This document shows, piece by piece, positions 1 through 9,193 of a stretch of DNA of 64,000 nt (positions within the stretch are counted from its first letter, which is position 1; the number at the start of each line of letters is the position of its first letter). Source of the DNA: Halichondria panicea. Taxonomy: Eukaryota; Porifera; Demospongiae; Suberitida; Halichondriidae. A program made the position numbers and the translations under genes. The DNA lies in contig NC_087392.1 in NCBI RefSeq assembly GCF_963675165.1, forward strand, positions 124,001 through 188,000. The letters run 5' to 3'. The notes below the pieces were generated by a model. It worked only from the letters and a program-made list of their open reading frames with translations. It was not told the origin of the DNA and did no database searches.

Positions 1-454
1 GTAAAGAATGGTTGGAGGCCTCAACAAACTGTCATTGCTGACAGAGGTGCCTTTGGATACCGTATAAAAGTAGGAGCTAGATCGAGCATTGGAGTACTTG
101 AAATCATAGGTGACAAACATGACCTTTTGCTGTGGTCCTGAGAGAGTACTGTTCAAAGCTGCACCCATCATACTACCAGGTCCTCCAGCATACACAGCAA
201 GGGAATTTTCATCAAATAAGCTATCATATTTTGTACCCTTGATGGAGCGAATTGTCACTCTTGTTTTAGGATGTTCTTCAGTGGAGCGATCAAACACATG
301 ATGGTTCTCACAGGCCTCTGGGAACAGTTGAAGTGCTTTCTGTCTAATTTCATGGTCTGGATTCACCCACTTCTTAGTGAGCTCGCTCTTCTTGTCTCGA
401 CAGATCAAGTCTGTGAGATATCTGTCCAGAGAATCACCTCTCCCAGAGATCATC
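1..454 (-). CDS. Partial gene, unrecognised protein (internal or 3' exon)
   Basis: One open exon runs off the left edge on the minus strand. A good acceptor (pyrimidine/GT-rich tract ending CCTAG) places its start at 454, and the frame stays open for about 150 codons to base 1. The peptide includes GRGDSLDRYLTDLICRDKKS, then a polar stretch and a short Gly-rich piece (YAGGPGSMMGAAL). An in-frame ATG lies at the exon start, so this may be the first coding exon or an internal one. I see no signal peptide, membrane segment or zinc motif and do not recognise the family. It is transcribed in the same direction as the TRIM-like gene upstream of it. GRGDS resembles an integrin-binding tripeptide context, but without a secretion signal this is probably chance. 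Confidence 0.5.
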
Positions 455-1088
455 CTAGGCACACACACACAACTATTTGTTACTGTAACAAATCTGTAAT
501 TAAACTGAGCAAACTTATGCCTTGAGCTATAATCTATTAGCTGTGGCTAGGACACCAACCTGGAAATTTCCAAAATAACAATAAACACAGTAGATAAGGA
601 GGTATACACAGATAATGGGGGGTCTATAAAGTAATACAACAAAAGAATGCAAATTTTTACTTCCTCATGCTGCACAACTGCGCGTGCGCTTCACTGTGCT
701 ATATGACGTAGCCGCCCTCGAATGTTAACTGTGATGAATGACGTAAAAGGCACACCCACTATAAACAATTATAATGCCTGGTCAAATTCAGAAAATTAAT
801 AATTATTTATGCCACAAGAAATAAAGTATTGACATACAATACAAATACACAAAACATGCTTAGCATGCAGACAATACATGTTATACACACACACAGCTAA
901 TAGTTCAAATAGTTCAATGAGAGTTCGACCTACTAAACAGTCGCTAAGGGGAACAGCAGCACCAAAATTGGAACAGGTGCAGAAATGAATACGTCACCCA
1001 ATTATCCTCAGCAGAGGACAAATCATTGCAGTTGCAATCACATAATCTTTTTAGATCAAAACAATCGAATTTCGCCCGGGACATTGGC
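455..1088. other. Intergenic spacer
   Basis: This stretch separates the partial left-edge gene from the stop codon of the first TRIM-like gene. It should hold the 5' region of the former and the 3' UTR of the latter. Two TGACGTA-like (CRE-like) cores are visible near 704 and 739, close to a GC-richer patch (GCGCGTGCGC), which would suit a promoter for the left gene. No coding exon is convincing here. Confidence 0.35.
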
Positions 1089-4000
1089 TCAAGGCTGAGA
1101 GGGGTGCTGAGTACTTGAATTAGAGAGTACGTGGAAATCTGTCCGTGAGGAGTTCAAGTCAGGAGGGGGTCCCGGTTGGCCGAATATGACTGAGGCAGGA
1201 GGATAAGGCATCATCTGGTTCATCGTGACAGGTACAGAGTTCGAGGAGTGGAGGGTAGACGGTGTGTACACAGGCTCTGTGTATCGTATAGATGGTTGAG
1301 AGGACTGCCCCTGAGGCTGTGCGTACTGCCCCTGAGGCTGTGCCCCCTGCTGGTAGTTAGCCACAATCTCTTCACCTCGTGGCTGTTCATTCGAGTGGAC
1401 GAAATCGGCTCCTTCAAGAGGTTGTTGTAATACTCTCTCAAAAATCTCTTGAACAGGCGTCAACGTTTCCGGAGGGTTGGTTAGTGTACTGATCGAATTG
1501 GAATTGATAATTTCAGAAATAAATTCGGCAGGTGATTGAGTTACACTGTCAGAAACTTGAAAGGTGAGCGGTGTGGCATCAGCAGTTTGATCAGTCAGTG
1601 GGCGAGACTCGATGATGGGTTGCATGGGACGAGGTTTATCACTAAAGTCCGTAAGAATGTCATCACTGCTGGCTCGAGACGAGAGAGTTGACGACTGAGA
1701 TACGAATTTGCTTCCAGCGCTGCCATTGCTCCCAGTGCTGCTTGCAGTCGAGGGATAGCTATGCAGAGCACGAGTATCAGGTGTGAGATATCCAGAGCTA
1801 CCAGTGTGACTACCGAGAGGGTACGGAGGATCGGCCACCTCAACAACAATACAACCATCACCCTCGTTTCCAACTTGCTTCTCAACATCAGTAGCACCAT
1901 TTCTCACAAAGCTTCCTCCGCCCCCTCCACCACGCCCACCACCTCCACCGGAGTAGCCACCCCCACCACCGCCACCCCAGGAGCCAGCACTACCTCCACC
2001 ACCAAATCCACCGTTTCGACCGCCCTTGCCTCCACTGAGAAAACTATCAGCTGTTGACGCATTCTTCAATGCTCCGGCTCCACCATATCCCCAGGGTGGG
2101 CCAGTGAATTTAGCCAAGTCAGCATCTTCACCAGCCTCTCCGTTGCGACCACCTTTTGCGCTTTCAAGACCGAGACCATCCATTCCATCGACTTCAAGAC
2201 TAGCATCAGAGCCGTTGTAGTCGCCATCGTCTCTTCCACGAGTTCCCCCACCTCCCCCGGCAACAATCAGTAGATTCTCCTGTATGTTGGGAAGAATGGA
2301 AAATGGAGGTAAAATTATGACAACAAAGTGTGAGAACACAACAATAGTTACATGAATGAAAGCAAGATAAGGGATCAGAATACAAACATTTCCTTTAAAT
2401 ACAAATGTTTCAATAACTTGCCTGAGTGATGTCATTGAGTGCCACAAAGGAACCTCCCCCACCTCCAGAGCTGTACTCGTGTCGTTGAGACATACCCCCA
2501 CACAGGAAGATGAGAATGTCGCCTTGCTTCAGAGAAAACGTGGCAGAAATAATAGCTCCCTTCCCTCCAGTTCGATTCTGGCCATCAGTAGCTTTAGCTC
2601 CTTGAACAGTGATTCGGTAGTGGGCACTCAGAGGTATACAGATGCGATGTATGCGTTTCGTATACTCAAACATCACAGGGAAATCGACACATTTTGCCTT
2701 GACTGATTCGCTCCACATACCCCAGCCAGCGTCGTTTTGGGAGCGCACTTTAAACCTGTATGTGTATCCGGGGCAGAGGAAATCGACGTACGTTTTCAAT
2801 TCTGTTCCAGCCACTTTCTGGAACTGTGGCTCAGTCTGGGAGAACTTGAGCTGATCATGTGATCTCTTTAAAACAGTGCTGAGATATTTGTCAAGCTGCT
2901 CAAATTCGATTTCAAAATGCTTTGCTTCACAATTTTTGCCCGTTTCCCAAGAGAGAGAGAGGATGTTGTTTTTGTTAGGGGATGGATTAGCGTGTAACTC
3001 AGTGGGCGTCTGCCCCCCACACACAGCACCCAGGGACGAAAGCTTTTGGACAACTTCTGGTGAGATTACTAACGGGATTTCATGGCTTGTGAGTGGATTG
3101 AGGAGACTGCGGTCCTCCGCGAGTATCAGCGTTTCCATATTGTCAGCGATGGAATGATAAGAGTTGAGGAAATCGTTGTCGTCAGCTGACGTGAGACTGC
3201 TGAGTGCATCGTGGGCTTTCTTGAATGACTCACTCGAGGCTTGGATGAGAACAAGTTGCTGCTCTAGACATCGGGTACGATCAGTATACTGCAAGGGGGA
3301 GCGATAAATGAATATCAATCATTTATCAAGAGAGTTGATACATAAGGCTTTACAGTGCATACCACATTCCTTATTAGGCACACAGTAATATGCCACATTC
3401 ATAGAGACAATACTGATATCAGGAATTCCCACTTCTTGGTAATCAATACAAGTACATCTGTACATACAGGGACAGGCCTTAGTGCAGGATGTGCTAACAT
3501 CTGAGGACACACTGAAACCACTCAATAACAGCTGTTCCCACACGCAAAGTGAACACACACACACACACAGTACCTCCTTATCCACTTGATTCAGTAGCTT
3601 TTGCTGTCGGGACTGTATTCGGCTGATAATCTCTGCAAACTGACTAGAAATGTTAGCTTTAGCAGTAGAAGCTGACGGTCCTAGCTGCTTGAGTATGGCA
3701 TCAATATTAACTTTTGAGGCAGCTAAACTTCCGATGATGTTCCCTCCTGTCTGATACAGTCTCTGGACACTAGCACGCACCTTCTTGGCACATTCTGGAA
3801 TCAGCTCGAAATGTTCAGATCGAAATATCCAATCAGATTGCACTTCACAAGCGTTGCAAGCAAACTCTTTGCGGCTCTCAGAGTAGTAGACTGCCCTTCT
3901 ATCTCCGTGGCGATTACAGGGTACAAAGGTCATGAGTGCAGGGACTTGGTTGGCCTGGTAACGACGGTGGCGTTTAACAGGTCCAAAGTTGCGTTCGTGT

Positions 4001-4518
4001 TCCAATTTGTCACATTTCTCACAGAACCTGTAGTGGAATCCAGGCTGGCAGTCAATGCATACCATGGTGGTGGGTTGCTCATGGCACACATCACAGAGGG
4101 GCTGCTGAGATACAGTGTCCTGACAATCACCACGTCGCGTTTGGAGGATCTCAAACAGAGCCACGTTGGGAGGTAGTTGAGTGATATCAGGGTGTCCTAT
4201 CGGGTGTAGCTGAGCACATACAGGACACTTGACCCCCCTGGCCATCATCATGTTTTGTAGACATCTGGTGCAGTGAGTGTGTCCACATCTCAATATCCGA
4301 GGGACATGGTTAAAGTCTTCTCCGTACTCCTCGTTGCAGATATCACACTCGAGAGTCTGTAGGACCTGTTGGTTCTACAGAGGCACGCACAGAACAGTAT
4401 GATGATGTAACAGAGGATACCTTCACATTATAAATGAGAGTTATTTATAGCTAACGCCTATCTGTACAATACTAGGTAACCCTTCACTCACTGCAGGAGC
4501 GTCTTGTTCACCCGACAT
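1089..4518 (-). CDS. TRIM-like RING/B-box/FN3 protein with ALK-type glycine-rich domain (paralogue A)
   Basis: Four exons join in phase 0: 4518-4492, 4374-3574, 3288-2422 and 2279-1089, giving 961 residues. The start MSGEQDAPA precedes a RING finger (C19/C22, CGHTHC at 39-44, C47, CPVC at 59-62), then B-box-like Cys/His clusters (about 103-190), a coiled coil (about 205-330), an FN3 domain (about 370-470), and a jelly-roll plus glycine-rich block (about 475-730) resembling the TNF-like/glycine-rich ectodomain of ALK/LTK (YRITVQGAKA, LLIVAGGGGG). A Pro/Ser/Gln-rich tail of about 235 residues follows. RING plus B-box proteins are usually E3 ubiquitin ligases, so I infer ligase activity. There is no signal peptide or membrane segment, so it is probably cytosolic. 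The intron between exons 3 and 4 uses a GC donor. Its tandem paralogue lies immediately upstream and lacks the tail. Confidence 0.88.
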
Positions 4519-5036
4519 GTTCAACCAGTCCTGTAGGCTGGCCTGGAGTGCCTGACACGTACACAGGTGCAGTGGTCACTACAATCACTGATGTTCAATC
4601 TACAGAATGAAATTTGGGCAGTATTAATTTATTATTCAATGAAAAGCTTGATCTACACAAGCTAGGTCGATTATAGTCATACCTCTTAGCCAATGAAGAA
4701 GCTGGTCTCACAGACTAGTACAGGAAAGATCGGGAAAGTGTCTGAGCACTCGATACATACACTACAGTATTGACATATCAAAAGGGTACTCCCCTAGCAA
4801 AGAGTCACGTGTGTTGAGTTATTTTATTGTAAGAGACACGCCCTTTGATGAGACCTCAATGCGCATGCGTGTTGCTTTAGCCTATGAAAAAAAATTAGCG
4901 TAATGCCGTAGTCCTAGCCTCGATTCCAGGCCTTTGTTCTAGCGGCCTGGAATCGAGGCTAGTCAGACCACACTGGTAATAATCAACCACATTAATTATA
5001 ATTATGGTATAAAGGCTAAAATTGCTAAAATTGTGT
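4519..5036. other. Spacer between the TRIM-like paralogues
   Basis: About 500 bp between the ATG of paralogue A and the stop of paralogue B, both on the minus strand. It should contain the promoter and 5' UTR of A and the 3' UTR of B. Apart from the 19-bp inverted repeat listed separately, nothing coding is visible. A GCGCATGCG palindrome at 4861 resembles an NRF1-type site, but this is only suggestive. Confidence 0.3.
4914..4962. repeat. Perfect 19-bp inverted repeat (foldback element)
   Basis: The arm at 4914-4932 (CTAGCCTCGATTCCAGGCC) is the exact reverse complement of 4944-4962, with an 11-base loop. A related, partly decayed copy lies at 48481-48530 inside CFAP47, so this is a dispersed short hairpin element rather than a unique palindrome. 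Confidence 0.85.
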
Positions 5037-8000
5037 TCACTGTCCTTCAGCTACATCTACAATAGTCACTGATCCGTGTCCAGAATTCCCGAGAGTGCGG
5101 TTTTGGTTCTCTCCATCTTCTGCGATGAATGATCCTCCGCCTCCTCCACCACGCCCACCACCACCTCCAGAGTAGCCGCCTCCACCGCCCCCTCCATACA
5201 CGCCCACGGCACCACCTCCACCAAATCCACCGCCTTGTCCAGCCTTCCCTCCGCTAATAAACGATTGAGATTTCAACGAGCTTGAGCTGAAGCCTGCTCC
5301 TCCAAAGCCCCAGCATGGAGCCGAGTAGTTTGCATCCTTTCCAGCCCCTCCCCCAGCCCCGCCCTCAGCCCATTGCTGTCCAAGACTGTCCAATCCCTCG
5401 TCACTCATCACGTTAGCATCTCTGCCGTCATAGTCATCAGAGTCATGTCCTCTTGTTCCACCCCCGCCCCCGGCAACAATGAGGCAGTGAGAGCGCTTCT
5501 GGAGTGATACAAACGTTCCTCCACCACCACCGGTGGAGGACAACACCTTCTCAGACATGCCACCACACAAGATGATCAGCTTGTCATATCTGCATGCACA
5601 TGTAGGGGGGGGACAGCATTCATTGATGATTACATGATGAGAAATCTAAGTTGACTAATAACCTAAATTGACACACAAGTTACGGGCGTCTACAGTTTAT
5701 TGATTAGCAGGATATAATAATACTCACTTGGTTAGTTGGAAGGTGGCCTCAATGATTCCGCCACGCCCTCCTTTCCTCACATCACCGTCAGCTGCTTTGG
5801 CCCCTCGAGCTGTGATGCGATAGCGTCCAGTCCACGGTATCTCTAGCTCGACAATCTGCCCAGTGTACTCTATGGTCAGGGGAAACCCCGGCATCGCCCC
5901 CACAACAGGTTGACTCCAAATACCCCACCCGGCAATATTGAGTGAGCGAATACGGAAACCATATTTCTTCATAGGCATGATCCCACTGACGAGCGTCTGA
6001 GTAACCGTGGCTGGTATGGAATCAATCGAACGTGGAAAGTTGTCCATGTATTTCGAGTAATCGCCAGTCACCATGGAAACGGGGTCGCTATCCTCCTCTT
6101 CGACGGGCGTGTATCGAATCTCGTACTTTTCAGCAGCATCCAGATGTGTTTGCTCCCACTTGAGCATAAGCAGGCCACAGTTAATCTCTGTGATCAGTCG
6201 AGAGGGCACTCTCCCCCCTCCAATACAGCCGAGGGTTTCAATAGTAGTGAGCAGGTCAGGGGGTAGGTAGACTGGGATCTCTCCAGTGGTGACAGCTGCT
6301 TGGTACAGAGGTAGGTCTTCATCCATGAGTTGTGCTCGCATGCGGCTCAGAGTGTTCTCGGCTTGTTGTAGATGATTGTAGTCGGTCATCTGAAGGAGCC
6401 AGTTGCCACGGACAATTGCTGTGTCGGCATTCCCCTGAGCAAGCTCTAGGCTCTCTTGTTGCTCTAGCAGAGATTTCTTTTGAAAGTGGGCCTGTGAAAA
6501 ATAGGTCAAGTGAAGTTCCAGTATAATTATTATCATATCCTTGTGTCGAAACTACTAGAATCGGCTCTGTAACTAGAGTTATGATGGTCCAAATTCAACG
6601 ATTTTATGATTGTCTGAAAGCTTAGAAGGAGCTCTATCAGATTATATGCTCAAATCCCAAATTTGAAACGGGCCATATTTTCGGGAAAATACCATGGGCC
6701 ATGGTATTTGTCGAAAACAGGCCAAAAATAGACTTCTGATTTTTTTAACACATTATCTGAAAGGTCTCTCTCTAAGCTTTCAGAAAATCACAAAATTAAC
6801 ATTATTGGACCAACTGAACTAAAGTTATGACCGTTCAAAAGTGCTCCATTCAACGCTAGATGTACATAATTATGCTGTATGCACACAATTAAACCACATT
6901 CACGCGTCATATACAACAGAAATCATACCACCACAAACGAACGCCATGGTAATCATCACACACCTCTTGCTCAATGAGTCCTGTCACTTCAGCCAGCCTC
7001 TTCTTTAGAGCCATCTCCAATGTGCTGAAGTCTACATTGACACGGTCCAAGGCTCGCATCTGAGGGGGGCAAGTCATGCATAATACAGAACTTGTTATAT
7101 CCACACAAAATTCTAACTCAAGTTATAAGCACTCGCTATCAAAACAGGCCCATCAGAAAGATCTTCAAGGCTAATACCGTATATCTTCTAAGTTATCGGA
7201 CAGCAAAAAATAATTATTTTGAAAATTGTCCGGGTATAATTGGAACAGATTTTTATAGAGCACGCGAAGTGTCCGAACAAAAAAGCAGCTGCATGCGAGC
7301 TAGCTAAGTTTAATAGAACAGGGTACGACTGAATAGTTGCACTAGCTATCTAAAACTAGCTACTCAAAGCTATCTAACTGCAGCACTCTAAGTCTTACTT
7401 GCCGTCTATGAATGTAACTCAACTTTTCAAGGTATTGTCCGGATATTTAGAACAAATGTAATATTAAAGTACTGGAGTGTCCGTTGTATTAGAACAACGA
7501 AAATTGCCCAAGAGTGTCCGGGGTAATTAGAAGTGTCCGATAAATTAGAAGATATACGGTAGTACAACACCACCTGATAACACACAACGGTCATGCTTTT
7601 CCAATCTCTGATCTACAATGTCATGTAAATACAGTAGAACCTCGATTATCCGGCCCTCGATTATCCGGAACCTCGATTATCCGGCTTGGCAGTTTTCTTT
7701 TTAATCAGATTACATAATTCAGAAAATGGGCGTGTCCCTCAAATGCGCATGCGCGTTGCAGCTGTTACCATGGAGACATGCCTGCTTTTCTTTTGCGCAT
7801 GCGCAGACAACATGTGGCACTGCTGTTCATCAATAAAGTGGGTGGATCAAGGCGTGGTTTATCTATTCGATTATCCGGCATATTCACTTATCCGGCCTGC
7901 TTCTGGAACCAAGGTGTCCGGATAATCGAGGTTCTACTGTACATCGTTACATACGCCTTTCAAAGGGCTACAAAACACACATTGTAATGGTGGTGAAGTG

Positions 8001-8784
8001 TGCAGTCTCACCTTCTCCTGATCGACTCTCTTGAGCAAAGAGTCTAGCTCAGTCCGTGTCTTGATGATGGCCTCCACCTTGTCTCGTATGAGCTGCATTA
8101 GACTGGGTACGTCATTGCGGACTGCCTCCACCGCATCCTCTATAGGAATGTAGTGATCCTCATCAGAACACACACCACTGCGTTTGCACTGCTCACAAGC
8201 AAACTTGTTACTCTGAGGAACAAACATATAATTAACACACTGGCATTTAGTAACAAGTAATGTTGAAACAATGAACGGACACTGGTAGCTATCACAACCT
8301 TAGAGGAGAAGAGGAGGCATGGTTGGTTAGGATGGTCGGGACACATTGGTACTGGAGTGTTGATACGAACAGCTCCTATGGCCTTTGGTTTGTGATCCTT
8401 GACTGGCCCAAACGGTCGACTGTGCTCCCTCTCACAGCACGAGGCACAGAACATAAACCCAGTGGGTAGACACTGGAAGCAGATGTGAGTAGCAAACTCC
8501 TTGCGGCAGTTTTGACAGATGGATTTCTGCGGAAGAGGTAGAGGATGGCGGACCGTCTTGTCTGGTTCTACTTTAATCGCCGCTACATAGTTCATGATGG
8601 TGATGTTGGGTACATGAGGGTCGTGTGTCACATGACTGCATTGCGGACAAGCCACACCCTCTATGTTGCTGCACTTGTTATCCAGACAGCTCTGACAGAA
8701 TGTGTGGCCACAGCCGATGAGGAGTCGAGGTTGCCTCTCACCGCTGGTGGTGTACTCTTCCTTACACATGGGGCACACCAACAT
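5037..8784 (-). CDS. TRIM-like RING/B-box/FN3 protein with ALK-type glycine-rich domain (paralogue B)
   Basis: Five coding exons (8784-8299, 8212-8012, 7059-6964, 6491-5728, 5589-5037) join without frame breaks into 699 residues. A RING (LVCPMCKEEY, CGHTFC, CPQC) is followed by B-box-like clusters (ICQNC, CFQC, FCASC), a coiled coil, an FN3 domain (SGIMPMKKYGFRIRSLNIAGWG) and the ALK-like glycine-rich block ending at the stop. The exon order and alignable peptides show it is the tandem duplicate of the gene at 1089-4518. It has two extra introns in the coiled coil, one intron shifted within the glycine-rich region, and no C-terminal tail. I chose the ATG just before the first RING cysteine; an acceptor-like CTATAG lies seven bases upstream, so a non-coding first exon is likely. 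Probable cytosolic ubiquitin ligase; the partner of the glycine-rich domain is unknown. It is head-to-head with OSCP1. Confidence 0.87.
6568..6852. repeat. Foldback repeat, subfamily 1, in an intron of TRIM-like paralogue B
   Basis: A roughly 285-bp imperfect palindrome with CTGAAAGCTTAGAAGGAGC on one side and its near-complement CTCTAAGCTTTCAG on the other. The centre is CCATGGGCCATGG. A close copy lies at 23638-23912 and an opposite-orientation copy at 58586-58825. Confidence 0.7.
7177..7559. mobile_element. TA-flanked MITE with CCGTATATCTTCTAA termini
   Basis: The left end CCGTATATCTTCTAAGTTAT and the right end are inverted repeats over about 27 bp with one indel. Both sides carry TA (7175-7176 and 7560-7561), matching TA target duplication of Tc1/mariner/pogo-type elements. 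The interior repeats GTGTCCG motifs and encodes nothing. It sits in an intron of TRIM-like paralogue B. Confidence 0.8.
7632..7939. mobile_element. pogo/Tigger-like MITE
   Basis: The ends CAGTAGAACCTCGATTATCC and its reverse complement bound a 308-bp non-coding element flanked by TA on both sides (7630-7631, 7940-7941). The TIR resembles the CAGT...CCTCG...TATCCGG ends known from pogo/Tigger elements. The subterminal motif CTCGATTATCCGG is repeated three times at the left end. It lies in the same intron as the 7177-7559 element. Confidence 0.85.
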
Positions 8785-9193
8785 GGCAGCTCTATAGGGG
8801 TGGAGAGTATGTATGATGATATGCCACACACACTGAGTGTACACTCAACACACCTGGTTAGGGATCAGACTCTTCAAGGAACACTCTTGAAGAAGTTGTA
8901 AACATTCAGCATTTAGTGGAACAACAGTTGAAGCTTTGGAGCTTGGTAAATTATTAAAAGAAGATGACTTTCTTGGAAGAGGATCAAGGGTAAATCCCTT
9001 AGTGTGTTTCTAAATGTACGAATCAGATCTGGTACGAATGAAATTTTGATGTGGGAATTAAAGGGAAACCCCCATTAGTGCTCTAAATAAACGAAAAATG
9101 TTGGCGTTATTTGGAATAATAAAGTACACAAAAAATTTAAATTTAATAAAGAGTTGGCACCTTGCAGCTCTAGCTAGCTCCATTCCTTCAACG
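8785..9193. promoter_or_regulatory. Head-to-head promoter region, TRIM-like B / OSCP1
   Basis: The two start codons are 409 bp apart and diverge, so this interval must contain both promoters. I see no convincing TATA box or X-box in it. A non-coding first exon for the TRIM-like gene may occupy the left part. Confidence 0.45.

Noticed and set aside
1-454. Integrin-binding RGD protein at the left edge (GRGDS)
   Set aside because: No signal peptide, no repeat of the motif and no family match; a lone RGD is weak evidence.
7761-7776. X-box-like GTTACCATGGAGAC inside the pogo-like MITE, as an OSCP1 regulatory site
   Set aside because: The second half departs from the consensus and it lies about 1.4 kb from the OSCP1 start within a mobile element; likely chance.
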